Assembly: GCF_024172165.1 (NCBI RefSeq)
Contig: NZ_JAMZEB010000002.1
Location: 3,679,501 to 3,743,500, forward strand
From: Nonomuraea thailandensis
Lineage (GTDB): Bacteria; Actinomycetota; Actinomycetes; Streptosporangiales; Streptosporangiaceae
Direction of reading: 5' to 3'
Length of the DNA stretch: 64,000 bases
Shown: piece by piece, positions 27,185 through 36,731 of the stretch
Layout: each line of letters opens with the position of its first letter
How positions within the stretch are numbered: position 1 is the stretch's first letter
Position numbers and translations under genes: made by a program
The notes under the pieces: generated by a model
Database searches by the model: none
The model's input: the letters and a program-made list of their open reading frames with translations, nothing else
Told to the model about the DNA's origin: nothing

Positions 27185-28434
27185 AGCCGTCTGCGCGCGC
27201 TGCCCTCGCGTGTCGGGGTCTACTTCCTGCTGGCGATGTGCCTGTTCCCCGAGGTCGGCTACCTGCTGGTCTGGCAGAAGCTGACGGCCTCGCTGAGCGC
27301 CCTGCCGGTCGTGACGCCCACCACCAAAGCGCTGCGTGACCTGCGCCGCAGAGTCGGTTGCGCGCCGATGCGGCGCCTGTTCGAGGTGCTGAGCGGACCG
27401 CTGGCCCGGCCCACGACGCCCGGAGTACGGTTCGGGACCTACCGCACGGTCTCCTTCGACGGCTGCAGCTCACTCAAGGCGCCCGACACCGTCCGTAACC
27501 GGGCCTGGCTGGGCAGCCCGGGTCACGGCGGCTACCCGCTGCTGGAGCTGATGACGCTGGTGGAGACCGGAACCCGGGCCCTGATCGGCGCGGTCTTCGG
27601 CCCACTGGCGAGGGCGAGAGCGGCTATGCCCGGCGCCTGCTGCACCTACTGACGCCCGACATGCTCGTGTTATGGGACAAGGGCTTCGACGGCAACGCCT
27701 TCCTCGCCCAGGTCAACGCCACCGGCGCCCAGGTGCTCGGCCGACTGCGCAGCAACCGGCGCACCCCCATCCTGGCCACCCTCACCGACGGCTCCTATCT
27801 CTCGATGATCGGCAGCTTGCAGATCCGCGTTATCGAGGCCCGCATCACGGTGGCCTGCGCCGACGGCACCACCTTCACCGGCACCTACCGCCTGGTCACC
27901 ACCTTGACCGATGCCCGCCGCTACCCGGCCGCCACCTTGGTCAGGCTCTACCACCAGCGATGGGAACACGAGTCCGCCTACTACGCGCTCCGCCACACCA
28001 TCATGCAAGGACGAATCCTGCGCTCCGGCGACCCCGCCGGACTGGAGCAGGAGATGTGGTCGGTGCTCACTCTCTATCAACTGCTGCGCAGCGTGATGGT
28101 CGACGCCGCCGAGTCCCGGCCCGGCACCGACCCCGACCGCTGCAGCTTCTCCATCGCCCTGCATACCGCCCGCGACCTGGTCCTTCAGCCGGGCGACAAC
28201 CCCAGCATGGCCACCGGCTGGTCGCAACCATCGGACGCCGTGTCCTGGCGGCGCTGCTGCCACCACGCCGCCCGCGCGTCAGCACCCGCAAGGTCAAATC
28301 ACCCACCTCCCGCTACAACGAACGGCTCGACGACGGCCGGCCCGACCGCAGCCGCACCATCACCGACCTCCACATCACTCTCCTGCCACCCCCGCCCACG
28401 CCGCCCGCCGTGTCCCGGGACGAGCGACCCATGA
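27185..28434 (+). pseudogene. IS4-family transposase, N-terminally truncated and frameshifted
   Basis: Homologous to the intact transposase at 50083-51435. The sequence begins at LRALPSRVGVYFLLAMCLFPE (about 50 residues missing), contains the first Asp in VSFDGCSSLKAPD, shifts frame near 27610, continues with WDKGFDGNAF (second Asp), and has the YHQRWEHESAYYALRH motif with the catalytic Glu. It shifts again near 28200, where the true tail (ATIGRRVLAALLPPRRPRV) is in another frame. At its left it is joined directly to the WD40 fragment. The left inverted repeat is lost and I could not find a matching right end. Confidence 0.8.
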
Positions 28435-28677
28435 CCCCCACCGACCGCCGCAGACAACAACAGGTCCCTGGCCCTCCTTCACCAAGACCCCGCCCGACCC
28501 TGGAAGGCCCGGGACATCGCCCGCCACCTTGGTGATGTCACCCGGACACCATGTATCGGCAACTCTCGCGCTGGGCCGCCGGCCAACTCATCCGCAAAAT
28601 CGGGCCAGGCGTCTACACCGCCAAGCCGGGCTCCACAGCACTCTTGCCAACAGCTCAGAAACCTTAACTACCTGGCC
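28435..28677. other. junction DNA with a winged-helix-like scrap
   Basis: Plus-strand frames give LLHQDPARPWKARDIARHLGD and, after a stop, MYRQLSRWAAGQLIRKIGPGVYTA. This resembles a helix-turn-helix followed by a wing, broken by a stop. No complete gene. Confidence 0.35.
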
Positions 28678-29390
28678 TTGGGGGAAAGCCCCCTGGCCCA
28701 AGGCCGCCTGTTCACTCCGGCGGCGCGGCCAGCCGCCCTCACCGCCGGCCCGCCGGGCACTTGCTTCGCCACCGCCAGCCGCATGGCCGACGGGCACGCC
28801 GACCTGCTGTACGTCGAAGGCATGGTGCTGGCCGACGGCATGCCGTTCGCCTTCGACCACGCCTGGTGCGTCAACGCCGCGAGCGCCGGGCTGGGCACCC
28901 GCAGCGGCTCCCTGCCCGCGCTGACCGTGGGCGACATCCGCACACTCGTCGACTTCGACGGCAGACTGCTGACCGTGTCCTTCCGCAACAAGGGCGGCAC
29001 CGAGGAGATGCTGCCGTTGCCGTAGCTGGCTGCGGAGTTGCTGGCGCCGCTGCTGACCGGCCGCGCCGCGGGCGAGCTGCTGTTCAGCAAACCGGACGGC
29101 AGCCCCATCGATCGCTGGTGGGTCCGCGACGCGCTGCGGCGGCAGGCCGCCCCGCTCGGCGGCATTCCCACGCAGCGAGCCACGCAGCTGTATCCGCACA
29201 TGCTGCGCTCCACGTTCATCACCCATGCCTTCGCCCTCGGCATGGCACCCGACAAGGTGCAACGCGCCGCCCGGCACGCCAACCTGGCCACCACCATGCG
29301 CTACAACCCCCCGACCAGGACCTCGGCGGACACGCCGCCTACCAGCTCGAAGCCGACCTGGCCGCCCAGGAAGAGCCGCCACGCACGTGA
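28678..29390 (+). pseudogene. tyrosine recombinase relic fused to an unknown N-terminal fragment
   Basis: Codons up to about 28885 (CFATASRMADGHADLLYVEGM, FDHAWCVNA) belong to an unrelated conserved hypothetical protein. The frame then enters an integrase catalytic domain: LPALTVGDIRTLVDFDGRLL, an in-frame stop at 29023-29025, then LLTGRAAGELLFSKPDGSP, the box HMLRSTFITHAFALG and Tyr in TTMRYNPP. The first catalytic Arg region and the core-binding domain are missing. Two relic fragments were joined in frame by deletion. Confidence 0.65.
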
Positions 29391-29501
29391 GCGCGAATTC
29401 CCGGCGCTACCCGGAGCTGGGCAGGCAGGATGGCCCGTCTGGGGCATGGAGAGCACGATCCGGCACCTTCGAGCCGGACCAGCGCTCTGGAGGCGCCCGC
29501 A

Positions 29502-30548
29502 TCAGGTAGATGGATGTCCGGCACTGTCGATGGTGCCGGTCAGGTGGTCAAGCTGGGATGCGCGATAGTCGCCGGGAGTCATCCCATAGGCGGCCTTGAA
29601 CGCGCGGTTGAACGAAGAGGCGTCGGCGAATCCCCAGCGGGCGGCGATCTGCGCGATGGTTCGGCCGCTCAGGAGCGGATCTGCGAGATCCGCCCGGCAA
29701 CGCTTCAGCCGTCCCCGGACAATGTAGCGGCCGACGCTCTGCTCCTCCTGCTCGAAGAGGTGATGCAGATAGCGCACCGAGATGTGGTGCGCCGCCGCGA
29801 TGGTCGATGGTGACAGATCACGACGGCCCAGGTTCTGGCGTACGAAGCTTTTGATCTGCTGGATGAGGGCCTGTCGCCGGGAGCCGGGCGCAGGCGTGAC
29901 GGCGTCGCCGGTCAGCTGGGAGAGGAACAGCGTGGCGAGATCGTTCGCCACGGCGCCGAGGCGGGCGTTCTCGGCCGTGCCCAGTTCCGTACGGTGCCGC
30001 ATGAGGTTCTCCATGAACGCACCGAGCAACGCTCCGGCTCCATGGGATGACGGCAGCGCCCGCGCCGCCAGGTCGCGTAGCAGGCGTTCGGGCAGGGGCA
30101 GTTGGCGCCTGGGCAATTGGAGGGTGATGGTCCTGGCGAATGCGCCGTTCTGGCGGGCGACACCACAGCGAAAGGGCAGGGACGTGGTCTCCAGGACAAG
30201 GTCGCCGGCCGTCAGGTGAGCATGTTTGCGGTCCTGCTCAATCCACATCGATCCCGCGCGGACCAGCGTCAACCACCACTGTTCGGGATCGGAGCGCCGT
30301 ATCAGCTTGGCGGTGCGGGTGGAGTGCATGTCTTCGAACTCGGGTGCCGTCACCGTGGTCTGACCAAGCTGAAGGATCGTCACCGAGGCGTGGAAGTCAT
30401 CGGCGTGAGGGCTGCTGATCAGCGTGGGCGCCATTTCCTGCTCAGTCATCGCGCACCACCACGAGAAGCGGTCGCGCACCGGGACGTCCGCGCTGTTCAG
30501 CTCGATCACGTTACTCCGTCCCGGGGTCATTGCGCTGAGCGCCACCAT
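29502..30548 (-). CDS. AraC-family transcriptional regulator
   Basis: A 348-residue regulator. Residues about 20-210 form the AraC-binding-like ligand domain (PF14525), including PEFEDMHSTRTAKLIRRSDPEQWWL. The C-terminal 100 residues carry two helix-turn-helix motifs (LSPSTIAAAHHISVRYLHHLF; RTIAQIAARWGFADASSFNRAFKAAYGMTPGDYR in part). Complete. ATG 30548, or an internal ATG six codons later. It is divergent from the lipoprotein gene at 30636, whose promoter lies in the 90-base gap, so it may control that gene and itself. Confidence 0.88.
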   Translation of the reverse strand: MVALSAMTPGRSNVIELNSADVPVRDRFSWWCAMTEQEMAPTLISSPHADDFHASVTILQLGQTTVTAPEFEDMHSTRTAKLIRRSDPEQWWLTLVRAGSMWIEQDRKHAHLTAGDLVLETTSLPFRCGVARQNGAFARTITLQLPRRQLPLPERLLRDLAARALPSSHGAGALLGAFMENLMRHRTELGTAENARLGAVANDLATLFLSQLTGDAVTPAPGSRRQALIQQIKSFVRQNLGRRDLSPSTIAAAHHISVRYLHHLFEQEEQSVGRYIVRGRLKRCRADLADPLLSGRTIAQIAARWGFADASSFNRAFKAAYGMTPGDYRASQLDHLTGTIDSAGHPST

Positions 30549-30635
30549 TATGCACTCATGATCAATGACTGCCCTCGACGTCCGTCATAGGGTGTGGCCG
30601 GCTACCCAAGCTGCGCGTTTTCGGGAAAGGATCAC

Positions 30636-31829
30636 ATGGCTCACGCGATGGGGCGGACATGCGGCAAGCACGGAACCGGGACGGCCGCGACCGCCTTGAT
30701 GCTGGTACTGGCAGTGGGAATGACGGCTTGTTCCTCTGCGGGCGGTGACCAGGTGAGCGCCGAGACAGGCGAGGACGCGCCCTTATCGCCGGCGTCGGTG
30801 GCGGACGGCGGCTTCCCGGAGCGGGACCTCATCGTGACGGCAATCTGCACGCCCGCGAACGCGGCGGACCCCGGAATGGTGACGGTGGACGGCTGGGACC
30901 CGGAAAGCTGGAAGCGCCTGGCGCATGCGAAGTTTCCGCTACCGCCCAACGCGGTCGGCGCGGGTGGCCCCGACGACACCCATGCCAGCCACGCGCTCAG
31001 CGACCTGTGCGAAGAGGACACCATCACGCCGCCCGATGCAGGCAACGTGACCAGGCTCCGATCGCTCTTCGATCAAGACTTCACCAAGATGGCCGTGGTC
31101 ACCGAGGACCCGCAGTCGGGGGCGTCTCACGTCGGCTATGTGGACCGATCAGGTACGTTCACCGATCTGACGGGCGACAAGGGATTCGGAAACACCCCGC
31201 AAGAGGACACCGCGACCTTCTGGCCGGACGGGAGCGCCGTCTGGTTCGTCTCCATGGAGGAAGGCCGGCCGAACCCTTACCGGGTGGCCAGCCGGTCAGT
31301 GACCGGCGACCACAAGGCGGTGGTTCATGGGGAGGGTGAAGATTGGGAGTACCTGACCGTGGTGAGAAACCCGAGCAGAGTGGTACGAACCGGCGACGAC
31401 GCCCACGTCTCCCCTAACGGTGAACGCCTCCTCGCCGGCAACCGCGTCATGGCCGTCCCAGCGGACGCCGAACTCGTGGACGTGCTCGAAGAACCCGGCG
31501 CAGAGCAGGGCATCTGCCCCGATGCCACGGCCGTGGGCTGGATCGACGACGACACTGTCCTCTGCGGGACCAACGACTACAACTTCCGCACGCTGGACCT
31601 CAGCGCAGGGGCCAAGCCCAGCGCTCCGATCCTGCCCGAGAACGACCATGTGAACCGAGGCATGGTCATCTCGCCGGATGGGCAGCGGTTCGCGTTCCTG
31701 TCGCAGGAGGGGACGTCCAGGGACTTTTACCTTTCCAGCACCAAGCCGAAGTCGACACCCACGAAGGTGGAGAAGACCGGGAGCCTGTCCGCGCTGAGCG
31801 GCACCGCCGTCGTACTCGAGTGGCGTTGA
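30636..31829 (+). CDS. secreted lipoprotein, TolB-like beta-propeller
   Basis: A 397-residue protein with signal peptide and lipobox MTAC (Cys32) followed by SSAGG. The mature part has repeated strand pairs with Asp-box/TolB-like text (SGASHVGYVDRSGTFTDL; GSAVWFVSMEEG; DDAHVSPNGERLLAG; NRGMVISPDGQRFAFLSQ), consistent with a six- or seven-bladed propeller. No catalytic residues are seen, so it may bind partners or ligands at the cell surface. Ribosome-binding site GGGAAAGG precedes ATG 30636. Divergent from an AraC regulator. Function not known. Confidence 0.7.
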   Translation: MAHAMGRTCGKHGTGTAATALMLVLAVGMTACSSAGGDQVSAETGEDAPLSPASVADGGFPERDLIVTAICTPANAADPGMVTVDGWDPESWKRLAHAKFPLPPNAVGAGGPDDTHASHALSDLCEEDTITPPDAGNVTRLRSLFDQDFTKMAVVTEDPQSGASHVGYVDRSGTFTDLTGDKGFGNTPQEDTATFWPDGSAVWFVSMEEGRPNPYRVASRSVTGDHKAVVHGEGEDWEYLTVVRNPSRVVRTGDDAHVSPNGERLLAGNRVMAVPADAELVDVLEEPGAEQGICPDATAVGWIDDDTVLCGTNDYNFRTLDLSAGAKPSAPILPENDHVNRGMVISPDGQRFAFLSQEGTSRDFYLSSTKPKSTPTKVEKTGSLSALSGTAVVLEWR

Positions 31830-32168
31830 CCGCCCGGGACGTGGAAGCACAGGTGCACATCCGCGATGGGGGCGCGCCCGGCGTCGGGATCGGACGGGCG
31901 CCGTCCTGGACTTTCGCGGTACGCCCTGCCGCACTGGGCGACGGCCGAGGTGATGACCGGCAGAGGGCCACGAGCGCTGCGCAGAAGGCGCCTGCCTCGG
32001 GGCCCCGCCGGTGGCGGGTGAGGCATGGGTCCGACCGCTGGTGGGACGGGCATAAACCACGAACCGTCGCCCCGAAGGCGGATTTGCGGTCAACCTCACC
32101 ATTCCCGATCCCTGACGACGGAGCCGCTCCACGCGGAGAGGCCCGTCGCCGGTGGCGACACCCTGCGT
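31830..32168. other. convergent intergenic region, nothing recognised
   Basis: 340 bases between the lipoprotein and kinase stop codons. No convincing terminator hairpin or gene seen. Confidence 0.4.
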
Positions 32169-33689
32169 TCATTCCTTGGCGATGCGCACGTTCTTGAAGA
32201 GCCCCAGCTTGAGAAGGTCCAGGTCGACGGTGGCGGCGCTCTTGGGTACGCGCCGGAAGACGGCGTGGAACCGCTTGGAGTCTCCCGCGTCGAGTGTGTC
32301 GTGGAAACCCCAACCGGAACAGACGCATGTGTTCTGTTCCCACATCGGGTGGAAGGGCGCCGGCTCGGTCGCGAGGGTCAACTCGATCGAGGCAAGGTTC
32401 GTCGCGCTGGCGTGAAAGAGCTGAATGAGGTCCATGTTCCCGCTGGCCGAGTCGTTCCTGACAGTGAACTGCAGTTTGACGTTGTCCCCCTGCCAGACAA
32501 GTGAGTCGATCTGAACGAATCCCTGGACCTGTCTGCCATAGTGCGTCTGCCGGAAGGACCGTCCGGCTCCCTCCTTCCCCGGTATGAGCACGCTGCCCAT
32601 GCCTATGGTGTTCGTCGCCACAGGAGTGGTGGCAGCGGGCCCGGTGGTCACGGTCATGGTCGTGCTGGCGAAGGCCGTGACCGTCGTGGTCGGCGCCGCC
32701 ACGACACGCGGCTCGCCGGATCGCTGGACGGCCATGGTGACGCCGGTGGCCAGCGCGGCGGAGAGCGCCGCGGCCAGCAGCGGCGCCGGCCAGCGGCGCC
32801 CGGTCATCGACGGTGACCGCGCTGCGGACGGCTCCGGCGGCGTCCACGCGGCGCTCACCGCACGGGCCGCCGCGGCCACCGTGGCCTGCTCGCGGCCCAG
32901 CAGACCGTCGAGGAGTTGCTGCGTCGTGGGCCGCCTGCCAGGGTTCTTCTGCAGCGCGTGCTCCACCCATGGCCGCAGTCGCTCGTCCAGCCCGTCCAGG
33001 CGAGGTACGTGGTGAGCCACCCGATACAGCACCTCCGCAGCCTGCCCGGTGCCGAACGGTGGTTCGCCGGTGCCCGCGTACGCGATGACCCCGCCCCAGG
33101 CGAACACGTCGCCGGCGGCCGTCGCGGGACCGCCGTCGGCCTGCTCGGGCGCCATGTACGCGGGTGTGCCCGCGACGATGGCGGATTGCGTGGCATCGGG
33201 CTCGGCAAGCCGGGCGATGCCGAAGTCGATGACGCGCGGGCCGACGGCGCTGAGCAGGATGTTGGACGGCTTGAGATCGCGATGCACCACCCCCGCCTGA
33301 TGGATGGCGGCCAGCGCGGTGGCCACTCCGACCGCGAGAGCCTCCAGGTTGGCCCCGCTCATCGGCCCCTGCGTCGCGACGACCGACGACAGATCCGGGC
33401 CGTCGACGTACTCGGTGACGAGATAGGCGACGTCCCCGTCGATCCCCGCGTCCACCACCGGGGCGGTGCAGAACCGGGCGACTTGGCGGGCGGCCTGCGC
33501 CTCCCTGTCGAATCGGCGGCGAAAGCCCTCGTCGCCGGCCAGTTCCGGCCGCAGCACCTTCAACGCCACCAGCCGGAACTGGGGGTCCTGCGCCAGGTAG
33601 ACGATGCCCATGCCGCCCTGGCCCAGCCTGCGCACGATCCGGTACGGGCCGATCCGCTGGGACCGGTCCTCCACCTCATGGACGGTCAT
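32169..33689 (-). CDS. membrane Ser/Thr protein kinase (PknB-like)
   Basis: A 506-residue Hanks-type kinase. The kinase domain spans about 14-270: Gly loop LGQGGMG, Lys44 in ALKVL, HRDLKPSN with Asp138, DFG at 155-157, activation loop to GTPAYMAPEQ. A Ala/Pro linker precedes one transmembrane helix (about 302-322), a Thr-rich stretch and an extracellular domain (about 355-506) of beta strands with two Cys (CVCSGWG) and a DSLVWQGDNVKLQFTVRN pattern, similar to immunoglobulin-like sensor domains. This outer domain lacks PASTA repeats. The RDD gene lies 12 bases upstream, so both form one transcript. Start ATG 33689. Confidence 0.9.
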   Translation of the reverse strand: MTVHEVEDRSQRIGPYRIVRRLGQGGMGIVYLAQDPQFRLVALKVLRPELAGDEGFRRRFDREAQAARQVARFCTAPVVDAGIDGDVAYLVTEYVDGPDLSSVVATQGPMSGANLEALAVGVATALAAIHQAGVVHRDLKPSNILLSAVGPRVIDFGIARLAEPDATQSAIVAGTPAYMAPEQADGGPATAAGDVFAWGGVIAYAGTGEPPFGTGQAAEVLYRVAHHVPRLDGLDERLRPWVEHALQKNPGRRPTTQQLLDGLLGREQATVAAAARAVSAAWTPPEPSAARSPSMTGRRWPAPLLAAALSAALATGVTMAVQRSGEPRVVAAPTTTVTAFASTTMTVTTGPAATTPVATNTIGMGSVLIPGKEGAGRSFRQTHYGRQVQGFVQIDSLVWQGDNVKLQFTVRNDSASGNMDLIQLFHASATNLASIELTLATEPAPFHPMWEQNTCVCSGWGFHDTLDAGDSKRFHAVFRRVPKSAATVDLDLLKLGLFKNVRIAKE

Positions 33690-33701
33690 GACGACTCCGG
33701 A

Positions 33702-34163
33702 TCAAAGACAGCGGACGACGACACTGCTGACGATCTTGTCGTGGAGACATTGCCGCAGCGGGCGATCCCAGAGGCAGTACGCGACGTTCAGCAGGCTGAG
33801 GACCGGCAGTGTCCACATCACCACGTGGGACACATGCCGCAACAGCGCGCGCCCATAACCCAGCGGACCTCCGTCACGTACGGCCACCACACGCAGGCGG
33901 CAGATGAGCTTGCCGGGCGTTCCGCCCCAGCGGCTGGTCGTCACCTGCGAGTACGTTGCGACGAACAAGCCGATCAGCGCCCAGACGAGCAGATTCTCGA
34001 ATGGCGACGACGCGCCGTCGCCACCCGGCCAGGTCGTCGTCAGCAGGATGATGAAGGCGCCCATGGCCACGAAGTCCAGCAGGGCTGCGGCGAGACGCGA
34101 GCCCAGATGCGCCACCGGCAGGGGAGTCAGGGGTGGGATGCGGAGGTCATGGAACACTGGCAC
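33702..34163 (-). CDS. RDD-family membrane protein
   Basis: About 153 residues with three hydrophobic segments. The RDD signature is present: SRLAAALLDFVAMGAFIILL at the start, and SRWGGTPGKLICRLRVV before the last helix. RDD proteins are small membrane proteins, often of unknown role, with some acting as transporters. The start is uncertain: the frame is open to 34259, but homology begins near GTG 34163. Its stop is 12 bases before the kinase start. Co-transcription suggests it may be a kinase substrate or partner, by inference. Confidence 0.75.
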   Translation of the reverse strand: MPVFHDLRIPPLTPLPVAHLGSRLAAALLDFVAMGAFIILLTTTWPGGDGASSPFENLLVWALIGLFVATYSQVTTSRWGGTPGKLICRLRVVAVRDGGPLGYGRALLRHVSHVVMWTLPVLSLLNVAYCLWDRPLRQCLHDKIVSSVVVRCL

Positions 34164-34510
34164 TCCGAAGATCGTCGGGAGCGGTCGTGGCGGCCGCCTG
34201 CACGGTATTCGAGCGCCCGTCCCCCGCGCGTCCGCTCCCAGTTGGAATCCGCTCCTCAACTTCTGCGGTATGGCCCCTGGCGCCCACTCAGCGATGACGT
34301 CGTTGCGCCCCCGCTGTCGCTCCGACCCACCCCACCGAGAACCGGCAGGTTAGAGGGTGTATTTGAACCCCTTGGCGATCTTGGCTTAGACGGGCGAAAG
34401 ACTTTGCCTGCCAGGTATTGTCATGTTTTGTAATCAGTAGCGTACTTGGAGTTGGCGGCCCGCATCCCGCCCAATCGTGAAGGCGCATCACGCTGGAAGG
34501 AGAGCGGACC
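34164..34510. promoter_or_regulatory. divergent region upstream of RDD-kinase and DUF6192 genes
   Basis: 350 bases between divergent genes. It includes a GGAAGGAG ribosome-binding site for ATG 34511 and one arm of the inverted repeat at 34469-34529. Promoters are likely, but no hexamers can be called with confidence. Confidence 0.4.
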
Positions 34511-34529
34511 ATGCCAGCCACGATTGGGC
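34469..34529 (+). promoter_or_regulatory. 11-bp perfect inverted repeat spanning a start codon
   Basis: GCCCAATCGTG at 34469-34479 is exactly complementary to CACGATTGGGC at 34519-34529. The 39-base loop contains the ribosome-binding site and ATG 34511 of the DUF6192 gene. It could be an operator or an RNA stem that controls translation. Confidence 0.45.
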
Positions 34530-35010
34530 ATGTCACCCAGGAGCGTTACGACCAGCTCGTGTCCGAGGGGCGGGAACTGGTCGCGGTCCAGACCCGTTGC
34601 CAGTTCGATCTAGGCGATCGGGTTCTCGAGCTGGAGCCTTACAGAGCTGGGCGGATCACATCCTGCGGGCGCCGACGACGAGGCGTGGACGGTGACAGCA
34701 GCGCTGCAGCGCTACGCCGAGGACACAGGAGTGCCCTTCAACTCCCTCAAGAACTACCGGTGGGTCGCCGCTCGCTGGCCCAAGCAGCAGCGCCAGCCCG
34801 GCGTGTGCCACAGCGTGCACCGCATCCTGGCGGAGATACCCGCCGAAGAGCAGCACTGGCAGACCATCACCAAGCCGCCGCTCGACGAGCGAACGGGCGA
34901 GCACCGGTGGACGCAGGATGCCGCCAAACGGCTCGTCGGCCACCAGGTCGAGCACCCGGTCAGCGTGCAGGAGAAGGTCGCACGCCTTCACGACCTGGCC
35001 CGCGATGAGG
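34511..35010 (+). pseudogene. DUF6192 protein, frameshifted and truncated
   Basis: The N-terminus from ATG 34511 reads MPATIGHVTQERYDQLVSEG and CQFDLGDRVLELEP, the usual DUF6192 opening. Near 34650 the frame changes; the second frame continues with VTAALQRYAEDTGVPFNSLK, YRWVAARWPKQQR, SVHRILAEIP and RWTQDAAKRLVGHQVEHPVSV to about 35010. The C-terminal part is lost at a junction with coiled-coil sequence. DUF6192 proteins are small helical DNA-associated proteins of unknown role, often encoded on plasmids and integrative elements. Confidence 0.65.
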
Positions 35011-35135
35011 AGGTGCCTGATGCTCGGCCGTGGCCTGCGTGGCGGCCTGCTCGGCGGTCTCGCGGGCCTGTTCGGCGTCGTGGCGGGCTCGTTCGGCCGC
35101 GCCGCGGGCGCGTCGTGCTCGGCGACCAGGACGTT
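35011..35135 (-). pseudogene. scrap of a coiled-coil protein (KfrA-like)
   Basis: Minus-strand text AAERARHDAEQARETAEQAA is heptad-patterned and resembles the long helix of the proteins at 47322-48326 and 51640-52938. It lies between two deletion junctions and has no start or stop. Confidence 0.35.
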
Positions 35136-35136
35136 C

Positions 35137-35463
35137 ATGGCCGGGGCGCGCATCGCTCAGCACTTCGGTCGTCCTGGTACGCCGAATGACCAGGCGTGGA
35201 TTGAGTCGCTGTTCGGGCACGTCAAGGAGGAGTTGCCGCACCTGGACAAGATCACCGACCCTGGGGAGCTGGAGGCCGAGCTGGACTCGATCCGGACGTT
35301 CTGCAACGAGGTCAGGCTGCACGAGGGCCTCGGCTACGTCACTCCCGATGACGAGCATCACGGGCGGGGCGAGACCATCCGGGAGGCCCGCCGGGCCGGG
35401 CTGATAGCTGCTCACGAGGTCCGGGTTGCGACCCGGCGCGAACTACGCCAGGATCCCGTATAA
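35137..35463 (+). pseudogene. C-terminal fragment of an IS3-family transposase (integrase core)
   Basis: About 108 codons of the rve domain: ARIAQHFGRPGTPNDQAWIE with the catalytic Glu, LFGHVKEELPHLDKI, and VRLHEGLGYVTPDDEHHGRG near the end, stop at 35463. The two catalytic Asp residues and orfA are absent. It starts at a junction with the coiled-coil scrap. Confidence 0.75.
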
Positions 35464-35539
35464 CCCCTTCTCGATTGATAGGTGTTTTCGGCCCTATCTG
35501 GTGCATTTTCTCAGACACGCCTCGAGCGCAGGTGGGCCG

Positions 35540-35650
35540 ATGGCGCAGATCGTGGCGGTGCACGGGGTGGGAAGCAGCTGTTGGGGGCAGTCGCCGCTGG
35601 AGGAGTGGCGGCCTGCGCTGCAGCCGATGCGCGGGCTTCGCGCGATCCCG
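35540..35650 (+). pseudogene. tiny N-terminal fragment of an alpha/beta hydrolase-like protein
   Basis: MAQIVAVHGVGKQLLG followed, in another frame, by SPLEEWRPALQPM, the opening seen in some actinomycete hydrolase-like proteins. Frameshifted and cut after about 35 codons. Confidence 0.35.
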
Positions 35651-35736
35651 GGGCGTACCGGACGCCGGGAGCCGACGATGATGGCTGAGGACACCCCATG
35701 CGGAGGGCCGATGACCAAGCAGCGGATCCCAATCGG

Positions 35737-36726
35737 CTACCAACTGCCCGAGCACTGCGTGATCTTGGACGGCGGCGGCGTCGAACCGTCGCGCCAGGCG
35801 CGGGGGGCGAGGCCGTAGGCATTGCGGAAACGGCGAGCGAAGTGAGTGGGGGTGGTGAATCCCCATGAGCGGGCGATGGCGTCGATGGTGCGGTGGGCGT
35901 GTTCGGGGGCGGCCAGGTCGCGGCGAGCGCCGTCGAGACGGAGATGGGTGATCCATTGTGCAAGGTCGATGCTGTTGTCGTCGCAGAGCTCGCGCAGTGC
36001 CTGAAGAGTGAGGTTGTGGGCGGCGGCGATGCGTGCCGGGGTGAGCTCGGGGTCGGTCAGGTTGGCCCGGACGTAGGCCAGAACGCGGGTGAAGCGGGTC
36101 TGTTCGGCCATCTCGCGCCGGGGGGAGCCGGTGGTGGTAGAGGCGATGTGGGCACGCAGGAGGGCCAGAACGGTGTCACCGAGCGCGGGGGCTCCGGGTT
36201 CGGCGGCCAGGCGGTCGGCATCGGCATTGAGGCCGCGCAGGTGGGAGAGCAGCAGGGGAGTGATGTCGCTGCGCGGTGTGTTGGCGATCGCGGTGCGGAT
36301 CACGTCGTCGGACAGGCCGAGCAGGTCGGCGTCCACCATGACCCCCAAGCTCTGGCCGGTGCCGGACCAGCGCCATTCCCACGGGCCGGTGGCCTTGCTG
36401 GCGATGGCGAGGTCGTAGGCGGTGAGCTGGCGCTGTCGGCCGTCCCAGGCGAAGCCGCCCTGCCCGTGGAGCTGGGTGAGGATGGAGACGGTGTTCCAGG
36501 AGTCCTGTCGCAGGTGCTTGGGTGTTTGCCAGTAGCGCATGCCCGACCCCTGGTTGCGGAACAGGGTGACCGGGCCGAAGCGCCAGGCGGCGATGCGCTT
36601 GTGAAACCCGTGGCTCGCGTCGAGCTCGTGCTCGATGCCGCACGTGCCGGTCTCGGCGCTTGCCACGGCGTAGAAGGCATCGACCCGATCGCCGGGGGGA
36701 AGGTCGTCGGTGTCGAGAAGGAGCAT
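35737..36726 (-). CDS. AraC-family regulator, paralogue A (third of a tandem set)
   Basis: A 329-residue regulator. N-terminal ligand domain (PF14525; about 1-190) with MRYWQTPKHLRQDSWNTVS, and C-terminal double helix-turn-helix (about 220-320; LTPARIAAAHNLTLQALREL and AIARSWGFTTPTHFARRFRNAYGLAPRAWR in parts). It starts at ATG 36726, five bases after the stop of paralogue B. It is the most divergent of the three; the first recognition helix differs (TLQALRELCDD against SLRSLYRLCED). An overly long C-terminal tail runs to the stop at 35737 at a junction with relic DNA, so the last dozen residues may not be native. Confidence 0.87.
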   Translation of the reverse strand: MLLLDTDDLPPGDRVDAFYAVASAETGTCGIEHELDASHGFHKRIAAWRFGPVTLFRNQGSGMRYWQTPKHLRQDSWNTVSILTQLHGQGGFAWDGRQRQLTAYDLAIASKATGPWEWRWSGTGQSLGVMVDADLLGLSDDVIRTAIANTPRSDITPLLLSHLRGLNADADRLAAEPGAPALGDTVLALLRAHIASTTTGSPRREMAEQTRFTRVLAYVRANLTDPELTPARIAAAHNLTLQALRELCDDNSIDLAQWITHLRLDGARRDLAAPEHAHRTIDAIARSWGFTTPTHFARRFRNAYGLAPRAWRDGSTPPPSKITQCSGSW

Positions 36727-36731
36727 GTCGG

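Noticed and set aside
32916..34433. 505-codon plus-strand open frame
   Set aside because: Antisense to the kinase and RDD genes, whose motifs are unambiguous on the minus strand.
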